Positions 9,828 to 18,458 of a stretch of 64,000 nucleotides of DNA are shown here, piece after piece. Position 1 is the first letter of the stretch; each line of letters begins with the position of its first letter. The position numbers and the translations under genes are program-made. Under the pieces are notes generated by a model, which did not search any database, was not told the DNA's origin, and saw only the letters and a list, made by a program, of their open reading frames with translations. This DNA comes from Pseudomonas sp. DG56-2 (GTDB lineage Bacteria > Pseudomonadota > Gammaproteobacteria > Pseudomonadales > Pseudomonadaceae), in NCBI RefSeq assembly GCF_004803755.1, contig NZ_CP032311.1:246501-310500 (forward strand), read 5' to 3'.

Positions 9828-10805
9828 TCAGTTGGCGATGAACTTGGCGCTGACATACGGCGCGTAGTCCGGCAGTACCGCTTCGACTTTGCCTTGCTCC
9901 TTGAGGAAAGTGGCAGTGTCGGTGATGGCTTGGGTAGTCGGCGCACCCAGAGCTGCGATCTGGTCGGCCGCCAGCGGAAATACGTTGCCTTGCAGCAAGG
10001 CTGGGATATCCGCGGCCTTGGCCCCGGAGAGCTTCACCAACTTGTCGATGTTGCTTTGCTTGGCGAGCCAGGCTTGTGGGTCTTTGCGATAGTCGGCGTA
10101 GGCATCCAGAGTGACTTTGGCGAAGGCCTTGACGATTTCAGGGTGTTTGGCAGCAAAGTCTTTGCGCACGATCCAGGCATCGAAGGTCGGCACACCTTTT
10201 TCGGCCAGTTCGCCGGAGGTGATCAGCACCTTGCCGTTTTCCTTGGCCACGCCCAGCGCTGGGTCCCAGACGTAGGTGGCATCTATATCACCGCGTTTCC
10301 AGGCGGCGATGATCGCCGGAGGTGCCAGGTTGAGGATCTGCACCTTGGCCGGGTCGATGTTCCACTGTTTGAGCGCGGCCAACAGGCTGTAATGCCCGGT
10401 GGAAACAAAAGGCACGGCGATCTTCTTGCCGATCAAATCCTGCGGAGAATTGATGTCGGCGCCATCGCGGGCTACCAGTGCTTCGGCGGCGCCGATCTGG
10501 GTCGCAATCAGAAAGGTTTCCACCGGCAGCTTGCGGGTCGCGGCGGCGGCCAGGGGGCTGGAGCCGAGGTAGCCGATCTGCACGCCACCGGAGGCCACGG
10601 CGGTAATCACATCGGCACCGCTATCGAATTTGCGCCAGTCGATGCTGGCCTTGCTGGCTTTTTCGTAGTCGCCGTTCACCTGGGCAACTTTCGCCGGATC
10701 CACGGTGGTTTGGTAGGCAACGGTAAGGTCGGCCGCCTGGGCGAACCAACTGGTGCCGGCCAGAGTCAGGGCGGCGAACAGGCGCAGCGGAGCATGGAGG
10801 GTCAT
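9828..10805 (-). CDS. tauA: Periplasmic taurine-binding protein
   Basis: Solute-binding protein of 325 residues that captures taurine in the periplasm. A signal peptide with a cleavage site after AQA (about residue 24) is evident. The mature protein begins DLTVAYQTTVDPAKVAQ, a start shared by TauA proteins, and contains GYLGSSPLAAAATRKLP in the usual place. First gene of the tauABCD operon. The 50 bases upstream of its ribosome site are AT-rich, as in the other sulfur operons here. Confidence 0.9.
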   Translation of the reverse strand: MTLHAPLRLFAALTLAGTSWFAQAADLTVAYQTTVDPAKVAQVNGDYEKASKASIDWRKFDSGADVITAVASGGVQIGYLGSSPLAAAATRKLPVETFLIATQIGAAEALVARDGADINSPQDLIGKKIAVPFVSTGHYSLLAALKQWNIDPAKVQILNLAPPAIIAAWKRGDIDATYVWDPALGVAKENGKVLITSGELAEKGVPTFDAWIVRKDFAAKHPEIVKAFAKVTLDAYADYRKDPQAWLAKQSNIDKLVKLSGAKAADIPALLQGNVFPLAADQIAALGAPTTQAITDTATFLKEQGKVEAVLPDYAPYVSAKFIAN

Positions 10806-11349
10806 GGAGAACTCCTGGTCAGACGATCAGTTGGGAGAAAGTGGTCGAAAGACTAAATGATCTAAGAAACTAAAAATAAATAACTTTTTAGCATTAGCTT
10901 AGGAGCCAATCGCTTTATGCCCATCGACTTGCGCAATGGGCATCGGTCTTCTAAACCTGACGGGGGTCAAGGCTGAGGGAAGCCGAAAACGACAAAGATG
11001 GGCCCATTCCCGAGAGAAGAGGCAAGGCGCGATACGTCAGAGCCAAGCGATCTAAAACCTCCCGATTAAATAGCTATCTGGAATTTGCCCCCTGACCAGG
11101 GGAGCAGAAGGAAAAATACGCTTTATATTCCGTATTAATCTGAAAAATTAAGAAATAAGTCTTTTTAGATTTATAGAATTGTCTTTATCCTTGCCCCCCA
11201 GGTTGGGCGCATTAGACCAAAGTAGTGAAATGAATAGTTACGATTGACTTGACGGTCATCCTTTGGTGCTAATCGCCTATCGACGTCGAGCAGGGCAAAA
11301 GATCCTGCCGTAAGCGACACACAAGAATTAGAAATGAGAGGAGCAAAAC
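10806..11349. promoter_or_regulatory. Divergent intergenic region between tauA and the porin gene
   Basis: This 544-base stretch has no convincing gene. Its left end (about 10853-10905) is AT-rich and should hold the leftward tauA promoter. The segment 11110-11200 is also AT-rich and should hold the rightward porin promoter; AGAGGAG just before 11350 is the porin ribosome site. In between, ATGCCCAT at 10917 and ATGGGCAT ending at 10943 form an unexplained 8-bp hairpin. The porin leader could be more than 100 bases long. Confidence 0.5.
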
Positions 11350-12687
11350 ATGTACAAGTCCACATTGGCACTTGCCGTGGCCGTTGGGGTTCTGGCCCAG
11401 CACGCGGGTGCTGCCGGTTTCGTTGAAGACAGCAAGCTTTCGCTGAGTTCGCGGACCATGTATTTCGATGGCGACAACCGTGACGGTGGCAACGACAACC
11501 GCGAATCCGGTCAGGGCTTCAAAGTTGACTACATCTCGGGCTTCACTGAGGGAACTGTAGGTTTCGGCGTTGATGCGCAAGCCCTGTGGGGAATCCATTT
11601 GGATGGTGGTAAAGGTCATCACCCAAATAGCAGCACATTCTTCCCAAGCGACACCGATGGGTCGGCGGTTAGTCAATGGGCACGCTTTGGTGCCAACGCT
11701 AAGGCTCGTTTCTCGAAAACTGAAGCGCATTTCGGTAGCGCCTTGGCTCCTAACCTCCCGATTCTCGTATCGAACGATGGTCGTCTGCTCCCTCAGACAT
11801 TTGAAGGTGGCACTATCCAGTCGAAGGAAATCGACAACCTGACCCTCAACGCCGGGCAGCTGACTCATGCCATGGGCCGTGCGTCGAGCAACCGTACTGG
11901 CCTGTCCGTCTCGGGCGCAACGCAGGACAGCAATAAGTTTCAGTTCGCCGGTGGCGACTGGAAAGTCACTAAAGACCTGACCTTGCAGTACTACTACTCA
12001 AACCTGGAAGACTTCTACAAGCAGCACTTCCTAGGCTTGGTTCACGTCTATCCGATCGCCGACGACCAATCGTTCAAGACTGACCTGCGCTACTTCGACA
12101 GCAGCAGCGATGGCAAGAACGGGCAGACCGGGTATGCCTTCGACAACAACAAGGGTTATGCGAAGAACGCAGGCGAGGTCGATAACAAGACCTGGAGCGC
12201 GATGTTCACCTATACCCTTGGTGGCCATGCCTTCCTGTTGGGACACCAGCAGATTGGTGATGATGGTGGTTTTGTCTGGGCGAACCAAGGTGGCGTGACT
12301 AAAGACGGCACTAGTAGCACGCATGGCGAAGGTAACGGCGGCGCCAGCTTCTACCTGTTCACCGACAGTATGATCAACCAGTTCGCCAAAGCGGGTGAGA
12401 ACACCACCTTTGGTCAGTACTCCTATGACTTCGCACGCCTGGGTGTACCAGGTCTGAAAACTTCGGTTTCTTACCTGCGTGGCGATGACATCAAGAGTGC
12501 CAATAATGGCAGCAGCTATCACGAATGGGAGCGCGATGCGCGTATCGACTACGTCCTTCAGGAAGGCACCCTTAAAGGCCTGGGCGTCAGCCTGCGCCAT
12601 GGTGTTTACCGCGGCGGTGGTTCCGAAGCTAGTGACGACCAAGACCAGACCCGTCTGATCTTCAACTACACTTACAGCTTCATGTAA
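11350..12687 (+). CDS. OprD-family outer-membrane porin (OprE type)
   Basis: Outer-membrane channel, 445 residues, typical of the OprD/OccD-OccK porins. A signal peptide of about 22 residues ends near AGAAGF, and the mature N-terminus FVEDSKLSLSSRTMYFDGD is the family hallmark. GYAFDNNKGYAKNAGEVDNK and a C-terminal aromatic-rich strand ending NYTYSFM fit a beta-barrel. It sits between tauABCD and lsfA-ssu, so a role in letting sulfonates through the outer membrane is plausible, though the substrate cannot be read from sequence. OprE is the usual name for this position in P. putida. Confidence 0.85.
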   Translation: MYKSTLALAVAVGVLAQHAGAAGFVEDSKLSLSSRTMYFDGDNRDGGNDNRESGQGFKVDYISGFTEGTVGFGVDAQALWGIHLDGGKGHHPNSSTFFPSDTDGSAVSQWARFGANAKARFSKTEAHFGSALAPNLPILVSNDGRLLPQTFEGGTIQSKEIDNLTLNAGQLTHAMGRASSNRTGLSVSGATQDSNKFQFAGGDWKVTKDLTLQYYYSNLEDFYKQHFLGLVHVYPIADDQSFKTDLRYFDSSSDGKNGQTGYAFDNNKGYAKNAGEVDNKTWSAMFTYTLGGHAFLLGHQQIGDDGGFVWANQGGVTKDGTSSTHGEGNGGASFYLFTDSMINQFAKAGENTTFGQYSYDFARLGVPGLKTSVSYLRGDDIKSANNGSSYHEWERDARIDYVLQEGTLKGLGVSLRHGVYRGGGSEASDDQDQTRLIFNYTYSFM

Positions 12688-12704
12688 GCCCAGTTGAAAA
12701 AGAG

Positions 12705-12733
12705 AAGCCTCGCTCCATGCGAGGCTTTTTTTT
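12705..12733 (+). terminator. Rho-independent terminator after the porin
   Basis: AAGCCTCGC and GCGAGGCTT form a perfect 9-bp stem with loop TCCAT, followed by a run of Ts. It ends the porin transcript. Confidence 0.9.
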
Positions 12734-12746
12734 GTCTGCTCATTGA

Positions 12747-12800
12747 TAGGTTTAAAAGTTATAAATAAATCGATATTTATTCTTTTTGTTTTTATGTCAT
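12747..12800 (+). promoter_or_regulatory. lsfA promoter region with inverted repeat AATAAAT-CGAT-ATTTATT
   Basis: The AT-rich segment holds ATAGGTTTAAAA and, at 12764-12781, the arms AATAAAT and ATTTATT around CGAT. The same arms occur upstream of ssuE (13572-13588) with a 3-base spacer. A shared sulfur-starvation regulator, possibly CysB, is inferred. Confidence 0.45.
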
Positions 12801-12846
12801 AGCAGGCACAGTGAGCCCATAACGAACCCAGCCAAGGAGCCGCACC

Positions 12847-13485
12847 ATGAGCCTCAGACTCGGCGATATCGCCCCCGACTTCGAACAGGAATCCAGCGCC
12901 GGCAAGATCCGCTTCCACGAGTGGCTGGGTAGCAGCTGGGGTGTGCTGTTTTCGCACCCAGCCGACTTCACTCCGGTCTGCACCACCGAACTGGGCTTCA
13001 CTGCCAAGCTCAAGGAGCAGTTCGCCGAGCGTGGCGTGAAGGCCATTGCCCTGTCGGTCGACCCGGTGGATTCCCATCACCGCTGGATTGAAGACATCAA
13101 CGAAACCCAGAACACCACCGTCAACTTCCCGATCCTGGCCGATGCCGATCGCAAAGTGTCTGACCTGTACGATCTGATTCATCCCAATGCCAGCGATACC
13201 CTCACGGTGCGCTCCTTGTTCGTGATCGACCCGAACAAGAAGATCCGCCTGACCATTACCTACCCCGCCAGTACCGGGCGTAACTTCCACGAGATCCTGC
13301 GGGTGATCGACTCCTTGCAGCTCACCGACAACCACAAGGTGGCCACGCCAGCCAACTGGCAGGACGGTGATGAAGTAGTGATCGTGCCCTCACTCAAGGA
13401 TGAAGATGAAATCAAGCAACGCTTTCCCAAGGGCTACAGAGCGGTCAAGCCGTACCTGCGCCTGACCCCACAGCCCAATCGCTGA
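12847..13485 (+). CDS. lsfA: 1-Cys peroxiredoxin LsfA
   Basis: Thiol peroxidase of the Prx6 class, 212 residues. The peroxidatic cysteine is C45 in HPADFTPVCTTELG, and no other cysteine occurs, which confirms the 1-Cys mechanism. The C-terminal extension (about residues 165-212) is that of the Prx6 group. AAGGAG precedes the start by the normal distance. In Pseudomonas, LsfA is known as a sulfate-starvation-induced protein; its place between taurine and sulfonate genes and its AT-rich promoter agree. It probably removes peroxide made during oxygenolytic desulfonation or when thiols are scarce (inference). Confidence 0.92.
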   Translation: MSLRLGDIAPDFEQESSAGKIRFHEWLGSSWGVLFSHPADFTPVCTTELGFTAKLKEQFAERGVKAIALSVDPVDSHHRWIEDINETQNTTVNFPILADADRKVSDLYDLIHPNASDTLTVRSLFVIDPNKKIRLTITYPASTGRNFHEILRVIDSLQLTDNHKVATPANWQDGDEVVIVPSLKDEDEIKQRFPKGYRAVKPYLRLTPQPNR

Positions 13486-13508
13486 TCACTCAACCATGCA
13501 GGGATTTT

Positions 13509-13532
13509 GGGCCGTTTCGACGGCCCTTTTTT
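13509..13532 (+). terminator. Rho-independent terminator after lsfA
   Basis: GGGCCGT and ACGGCCC pair around a TTCG tetraloop and are followed by TTTTTT. Confidence 0.92.
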
Positions 13533-13676
13533 AGGGTCAAAATTAATAGATCATAAAAGAATAAACAAATGAATAAATATGATTTATTGGTATATGTGTC
13601 GAGCTGTTAAGGTCAATCCATTCCAGCGAGAACTCGACCTCGCGGCCTTTCAGAACACGATCAAGGATGCGCTCCA
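13533..13676 (+). promoter_or_regulatory. ssu operon promoter and leader
   Basis: AT-rich to about 13600, then a normal-GC leader of about 75 bases. AATAAAT-ATG-ATTTATT at 13572-13588 is nearly the same dyad as upstream of lsfA. AAGGA lies 9 bases before the ssuE start. Confidence 0.45.
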
Positions 13677-14270
13677 ATGCTGGTTGTTTCTCTCGGTGGT
13701 AGTCCCAGTCTGCGTTCACGTTCCGGCGTGCTGCTTGAGCGCAGCCGGCAGTGGTTGCAAGGCCAGGGCGTAGAGGTGGTGACATTCCAGGTCCGCGACT
13801 TTCCGGCCGAGGACCTGCTGCATGCGCGATTCGATAGCCCCAGGGTGCAGCACTTCCTGGCGTTGGTAGAACAAGCCGACGGCCTGGTGGTCGCGACCCC
13901 GGTGTACAAAGCCTCGTTTGCCGGTGCGCTGAAAACCTTGTTGGATCTGCTACCTGAGCGTGCCCTGAACCACAAGGTGGTATTGCCCATCGCAACCGGT
14001 GGCAGCATCGCCCACATGCTGGCTGTGGATTACGCCCTCAAGCCGGTGCTGTCTGCGCTCAAGGCGCAGGAAACCCTGCAAGGGATTTTCGCCGACGACA
14101 GCCAGATCACCTACGGCGAAGGCAATAACGCAGCGCAATTGGCGCCGGTATTGGAGCAACGCCTGAACGAATCGCTTGAACTGTTTCACAGTGCCCTGGC
14201 ACGCAGGCCGAAACCGGTCGCACCCGGTGTACTGAATGAGCGTCTGCTCAGTGCTCGCTGGAGCATCTGA
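13677..14270 (+). CDS. ssuE: NADPH-dependent FMN reductase for sulfonate monooxygenase
   Basis: Supplies reduced FMN to SsuD. It has 197 residues and a flavodoxin-like fold: the first strand and phosphate loop [16 protein letters not shown] is at residues 2-17, and [22 protein letters not shown] near 70-92 is the FMN-binding signature of the SsuE/ArsH family. First gene of the ssuEADCBF operon and preceded by AAGGA. A 93-base gap separates it from ssuA. Confidence 0.9.
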   Translation: MLVVSLGGSPSLRSRSGVLLERSRQWLQGQGVEVVTFQVRDFPAEDLLHARFDSPRVQHFLALVEQADGLVVATPVYKASFAGALKTLLDLLPERALNHKVVLPIATGGSIAHMLAVDYALKPVLSALKAQETLQGIFADDSQITYGEGNNAAQLAPVLEQRLNESLELFHSALARRPKPVAPGVLNERLLSARWSI

Positions 14271-14363
14271 GCCGCTGTAACCGCTTTCTCGCAAGTCCCA
14301 CCTTACTCGCCCGCCAACGGGCAAGCAGGTGCAGCCAAAACCCAACAGCAAAAGGAGAGCGCT

Positions 14364-15329
14364 ATGCGCACTGTCATTTTGCGTCGTGGTCTGGTCGCTC
14401 TGTTTGCTGCGGCTGTGTCCTTCGGCGCCATTACTCAAGCTCAGGCACAAAGCCTGCGCATCGGTTATCAGAAATACGGCACCCTGGTGTTGCTCAAGGC
14501 CAAGGGCTCGCTGGAGAAGCGCCTGGCAGCCCAGGGTATCCAGGTTCAATGGACCGAGTTTCCTGGCGGCCCGCAACTACTGGAAGGCCTGAACGTCGGC
14601 TCCATCGATTTCGGCGTTACCGGCGAAACCCCTCCGGTGTTTGCCCAGGCTGCCGGGGCTGACTTGCTGTATGTGGCTTACGAGCCGCCGGCTCCACACA
14701 GCGAAGCGATTCTGGTGCCCAAGGGCTCGTCGATTCAGGCGGTGAAAGACCTCAAGGGCAAGAAAGTCGCACTGAACAAAGGCTCGAACGTTCACTACCT
14801 GCTGGTACGTGCCCTGGAAGATGCCGGCCTCAAGTACACCGATATCCAGCCGGTATTTCTACCGCCTGCCGATGCCCGCGCTGCGTTCGAGCGCGGCAGC
14901 GTCGATGCCTGGGTCATCTGGGATCCTTACCAGGCCGCCGCCGAGCAGCAGCTGCAGGCACGCACGCTGCGCGATGGTAAAGGCATCGTCGACAACCACC
15001 AGTTCTATCTGGCCACCAAGCCCTACGCGCAGCAGCATCCCGAGGTGATCAACGCCCTGGTCGAAGAAGTGCGTGCGGTGGGCGAGTGGTCCAAGGCCAA
15101 TCCGCAGGAAGTGACCAACCAGGTTGCACCGCTGCTGGGACTGCCAGCCGACATCACTCTGACCTCGGTAAAACGCCAGGGTTATGGCGCTCACTTCCTG
15201 ACCCCGGATGTGGTCAGCGCCCAGCAGAAAATCGCCGACACCTTCCACACGCTCAAGCTGATCCCCAAGCCGCTGAGCATCAAGGATGTGATCTGGACAC
15301 CCCCGGCCAAGGTCGCCAGCGCGCCTTGA
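14364..15329 (+). CDS. ssuA: Periplasmic alkanesulfonate-binding protein
   Basis: Captures aliphatic sulfonates for import. It has 321 residues with a signal peptide ending at AQAQA (about residue 29). The mature part begins SLRIGYQKYGTLVLLKAKG, typical of SsuA. It contains FGVTGETPPVFAQAAG and the RGSVDAWVIWDPY segment of nitrate/sulfonate binding proteins. AAAGGAGAG precedes the start. Second gene of the ssu operon. Confidence 0.92.
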   Translation: MRTVILRRGLVALFAAAVSFGAITQAQAQSLRIGYQKYGTLVLLKAKGSLEKRLAAQGIQVQWTEFPGGPQLLEGLNVGSIDFGVTGETPPVFAQAAGADLLYVAYEPPAPHSEAILVPKGSSIQAVKDLKGKKVALNKGSNVHYLLVRALEDAGLKYTDIQPVFLPPADARAAFERGSVDAWVIWDPYQAAAEQQLQARTLRDGKGIVDNHQFYLATKPYAQQHPEVINALVEEVRAVGEWSKANPQEVTNQVAPLLGLPADITLTSVKRQGYGAHFLTPDVVSAQQKIADTFHTLKLIPKPLSIKDVIWTPPAKVASAP

Positions 15330-15341
15330 CGATTCGCCCGT

Positions 15342-15360
15342 GCCGGGAGCTGCTCCCGGC
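15342..15360 (+). other. Intercistronic hairpin between ssuA and ssuD
   Basis: GCCGGGAGC and GCTCCCGGC can pair with minimal loop. No U-tract follows, so it is more likely an RNA-stabilising or processing hairpin than a terminator. It would let the binding protein be made in excess over downstream products (inference). Confidence 0.5.
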
Positions 15361-15387
15361 TTGCGTACCCCTTAGGAGACAACTCCA

Positions 15388-16536
15388 ATGAGCCTCAATG
15401 TTTTCTGGTTTCTTCCCACTCACGGCGACGGTCACTACCTGGGCACTTCCGAAGGTGCACGTGCAGTCGATCACGGTTACTTGCAACAGATCGCCCAAGC
15501 GGCCGACCGCCTGGGCTTTGGTGGGGTGCTGATCCCGACCGGTCGTTCCTGCGAAGATTCCTGGCTGGTAGCCGCCTCGCTGATTCCGGTTACCCAACGT
15601 CTGAAATTTCTCGTGGCCCTGCGCCCGGGCATCATTTCGCCGACGGTGGCTGCACGTCAGGCCGCGACGCTGGATAGACTTTCCGGTGGCCGTGCACTGT
15701 TCAACCTGGTGACCGGGGGTGACCCGGAAGAGCTTTCCGGTGATGGTTTGTTCCTCAGTCATGAAGAGCGCTACCAGGCGTCGGTAGAGTTCACCCGTAT
15801 CTGGCGGCGGGTGCTGGAAGGCGAGACGGTCGACTACGACGGTCAGCACATTCAGGTCAAAGGCGCCAAGTTGCTCTACCCGCCGATCCAGCAGCCGCGT
15901 CCGCCGCTGTACTTTGGCGGCTCCTCGGAAGCGGCCCAGGACTTGGCTGCCGAGCAGGTCGAGCTTTACCTGACCTGGGGTGAGCCGCCAGCGGCCGTGG
16001 CCGAGAAGATCGAGCAGGTTCGCGCCAAGGCCGCCCAGCAAGGTCGCACCGTGCGCTTCGGCATTCGCTTGCATGTGATCGTGCGCGAAACCAACGCCGA
16101 AGCCTGGCAGGCCGCCGAGCGTCTTATCTCGCACCTGGACGATGACACCATTGCCCGTGCCCAGGCCTCGCTCTCACGCTTCGACTCGGTGGGGCAGCAA
16201 CGCATGGCGGCGCTGCATGGCGGCAGCCGTGACAATCTGGAAGTCAGCCCCAACCTGTGGGCTGGAGTAGGCCTGGTACGTGGTGGTGCCGGCACTGCGC
16301 TGGTTGGCGATGGGCCGACCGTGGCCGAACGGGTCAAGGAATACGCCGCGTTGGGCATCGACACCTTTATCTTCTCGGGTTATCCACATCTGGAGGAATC
16401 CTATCGTGTGGCCGAGTTGCTGTTCCCGCACCTGGACGTGGAGCGTCCCGAGCTGCCGAAAAGTGGCGGCTATGTGAGTCCGTTCGGTGAAATGGTCGCC
16501 AACGACATTTTGCCCAAATCCACGGCACAGCGCTGA
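15388..16536 (+). CDS. ssuD: FMNH2-dependent alkanesulfonate monooxygenase
   Basis: Cleaves C1-C14 alkanesulfonates to aldehyde and sulfite with oxygen and FMNH2. It has 382 residues, one more than E. coli SsuD. It is a bacterial-luciferase-type TIM barrel with the N-terminal [13 protein letters not shown] (H12), the conserved cysteine in TGRSCEDSW near residue 54, and R/H in [11 protein letters not shown] near 226-230. [23 protein letters not shown] is typical. It works with SsuE and follows ssuA by 58 bases. Confidence 0.94.
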   Translation: MSLNVFWFLPTHGDGHYLGTSEGARAVDHGYLQQIAQAADRLGFGGVLIPTGRSCEDSWLVAASLIPVTQRLKFLVALRPGIISPTVAARQAATLDRLSGGRALFNLVTGGDPEELSGDGLFLSHEERYQASVEFTRIWRRVLEGETVDYDGQHIQVKGAKLLYPPIQQPRPPLYFGGSSEAAQDLAAEQVELYLTWGEPPAAVAEKIEQVRAKAAQQGRTVRFGIRLHVIVRETNAEAWQAAERLISHLDDDTIARAQASLSRFDSVGQQRMAALHGGSRDNLEVSPNLWAGVGLVRGGAGTALVGDGPTVAERVKEYAALGIDTFIFSGYPHLEESYRVAELLFPHLDVERPELPKSGGYVSPFGEMVANDILPKSTAQR

Positions 16537-16546
16537 GGGTCTGGTC

Positions 16547-17341
16547 ATGAGTCGTGTATCCACACCCTGGTCACAGCGTCTGGCGCCTTGGGCGCTGCCG
16601 CTGCTGCTGTTGGCGGTCTGGCAGTTGGCAGTCAGCGCCGGTTGGCTGTCTACGCGCATCCTGCCGGCACCGACTGCGGTGTTCAGTGCCGGTGTCGAAT
16701 TGGTGCGCAGCGGCGAAATCTGGACCCACCTGGCGATCAGTGGCTGGCGCGCCGCGCTGGGCTTTTTGATCGGTGGTGCGATCGGCCTGGTGCTGGGCTT
16801 TATCACCGGCTTGTCGAAGTGGGGCGAGCGCTTGCTCGACAGTTCGGTACAGATGATCCGCAACGTGCCGCATCTTGCCCTGATTCCGCTGGTGATCCTG
16901 TGGTTCGGCATCGATGAGTCGGCGAAGATTTTCCTGGTCGCCCTGGGCACGCTGTTCCCGATTTATCTCAATACCTACCACGGCATTCGCAATGTCGACC
17001 CGGCATTGGTGGAGATGGCTCGCAGCTATGGTTTGTCCGGCTTCGAGTTGTTTCGCCAGGTCATCCTGCCCGGTGCCTTGCCTTCGATTCTGGTCGGCGT
17101 GCGCTTCGCATTGGGTTTTATGTGGCTGACGCTGATCGTCGCTGAAACCATTTCTGCCAATGCCGGCATCGGCTACCTGGCAATGAATGCCCGTGAGTTT
17201 CTGCAGACCGATGTGGTGGTGCTGGCGATTGTTCTGTATGCCGTGCTCGGCAAACTTGCTGACCTGGCTGCACGCGGCCTTGAGCGGGTATGGCTGCGCT
17301 GGCATCCGGCTTATCAACCCACTCGGGGAGAGGGCGCATGA
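16547..17341 (+). CDS. ssuC: Alkanesulfonate ABC transporter permease
   Basis: Inner-membrane channel of the sulfonate transporter, 264 residues from the ATG at 16547, which follows the ssuD stop by about 10 bases. The frame could open at 16487, but that would overlap ssuD by 50 bases without family support. About six membrane segments are visible. The ATPase-contact loop is [23 protein letters not shown] near residues 158-180. Its stop overlaps the ssuB start by four bases. Confidence 0.92.
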   Translation: MSRVSTPWSQRLAPWALPLLLLAVWQLAVSAGWLSTRILPAPTAVFSAGVELVRSGEIWTHLAISGWRAALGFLIGGAIGLVLGFITGLSKWGERLLDSSVQMIRNVPHLALIPLVILWFGIDESAKIFLVALGTLFPIYLNTYHGIRNVDPALVEMARSYGLSGFELFRQVILPGALPSILVGVRFALGFMWLTLIVAETISANAGIGYLAMNAREFLQTDVVVLAIVLYAVLGKLADLAARGLERVWLRWHPAYQPTRGEGA

Positions 17342-18150
17342 CCATCCTCAAGGAAGCACCGGCACGACTGCTGCGCGGTATACCGTTGGCGGCGAACAAC
17401 CTGCAGAAAACCTTTGGCCAGCGCCAGGTGCTGCGTGACATCGATCTGCATATCCCGGCCGGCCAGTTCGTGGCCATTGTCGGCCGTAGCGGGTGTGGCA
17501 AAAGCACCTTGCTGCGTTTGCTCGCCGGGCTCGATCAACCCAGCGGTGGTGAGCTTCTGGCAGGCTCGGCACCGTTGAGCGAGGCGCGCGAGGATACCCG
17601 GCTGATGTTCCAGGAAGCGCGCCTGCTGCCCTGGAAGAAAGTTATCGACAACGTTGGCCTGGGCTTGTCGGGCAGCTGGCGCGCCCAGGCGCTGCACGCT
17701 CTGGAGGCGGTGGGCCTTGGCGAGCGCGCCAACGAGTGGCCAGCAGCACTTTCAGGCGGGCAGAAGCAGCGTGTGGCCCTGGCGCGCGCATTGATCCACC
17801 AGCCGCGTTTGTTGTTACTCGATGAGCCGTTGGGCGCACTGGATGCTCTGACTCGGATCGAGATGCAGCAACTGATTGAACGGCTCTGGCGCGAGCACGG
17901 CTTCACCGTATTGCTGGTGACCCATGACGTCAGCGAAGCAGTTGCCGTGGCAGACCGGGTGATTCTTATCGAGGACGGCGAAGTGGGGCTGGACCTGACC
18001 GTCGATCTACCGCGCCCTCGTGTGCGGGGCTCGCATCGATTGGCGGCGCTGGAAACCGAAGTTCTCAACCGCGTTCTCTCGGTGCCTGCTGCACCACCGG
18101 AACCGGAACCCGTAGCACCTTTGCCAACGCAACTGCGTTGGGCTCATTGA
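17338..18150 (+). CDS. ssuB: Alkanesulfonate ABC transporter ATP-binding protein
   Basis: ATPase for sulfonate import, 270 residues. Walker [10 protein letters not shown] is at 49-57, the signature LSGGQKQR at 138-145, and Walker B LLLLDEP at 158-164, then GALDALTR. The start is the ATG at 17338 that overlaps the ssuC stop (ATGA). The C-terminal tail is proline-rich ([14 protein letters not shown]) as in other Pseudomonas SsuB proteins. Confidence 0.92.
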   Translation: MTILKEAPARLLRGIPLAANNLQKTFGQRQVLRDIDLHIPAGQFVAIVGRSGCGKSTLLRLLAGLDQPSGGELLAGSAPLSEAREDTRLMFQEARLLPWKKVIDNVGLGLSGSWRAQALHALEAVGLGERANEWPAALSGGQKQRVALARALIHQPRLLLLDEPLGALDALTRIEMQQLIERLWREHGFTVLLVTHDVSEAVAVADRVILIEDGEVGLDLTVDLPRPRVRGSHRLAALETEVLNRVLSVPAAPPEPEPVAPLPTQLRWAH

Positions 18151-18168
18151 CCTCAAGGAAGCACACTC

Positions 18169-18384
18169 ATGACCATTAAAGCGATCAACGTACGTAACCA
18201 GTTCAAAGGCACCGTGAAGGAAATCCTCGAAGGCCCGGTACTGTCGGAAATCGACGTGCAGACGGCTTCAGGCATCGTCACCTCAGTGATCACCACCCGC
18301 TCGGTACGTGAGCTGGAACTGACCATCGGCAGTGAGGTAATTGCCTTCGTGAAGTCCACTGAAGTGTCGATTGCCAAACTCTGA
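18169..18384 (+). CDS. ssuF: Small Mop/TOBE-domain protein SsuF
   Basis: A 71-residue protein consisting of one molybdopterin-binding-like (Mop/TOBE) domain: INVRNQFKGTVKEILEG, then SEIDVQTASGIVTSVIT and a final VIAFVKSTEVSIAKL. Such domains bind oxyanions such as molybdate as oligomers. It is the last gene of the operon, 18 bases after ssuB. SsuF was described in P. putida as needed for growth on some sulfonate sources, but its biochemical role is unclear. No signal peptide, so cytoplasmic. Confidence 0.88.
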   Translation: MTIKAINVRNQFKGTVKEILEGPVLSEIDVQTASGIVTSVITTRSVRELELTIGSEVIAFVKSTEVSIAKL

Positions 18385-18426
18385 TCCGTTGCTGGACGAG
18401 CCCTTTTTCACAGGCCCAGGCGGCCT

Positions 18427-18458
18427 TGTGGGAGTGGGCTTGTCTCGCGAAAGCGGCT
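18427..18458. repeat. REP-like palindromic element
   Basis: TGTGGGAGTGGGCTTGTC followed by TCGCGAAAGCGGCTT matches the common REP palindrome of the P. putida group (GTGGGAGCGGGC...CCCGCGAA type). It sits between the convergent ssuF and tetR-family genes. Confidence 0.7.

Noticed and set aside
10853..10905. A third copy of the AATAAAT/ATTTATT dyad before tauA
   Set aside because: The segment is AT-rich and contains AAATAAATAA, but the opposite arm is missing, so it is not counted as a site.
13579..13773. Possible cysteine-containing leader peptide before ssuE
   Set aside because: It overlaps ssuE out of frame for most of its length and has no ribosome site; the cysteines fall in the part opposite to, or overlapping, ssuE coding sequence.
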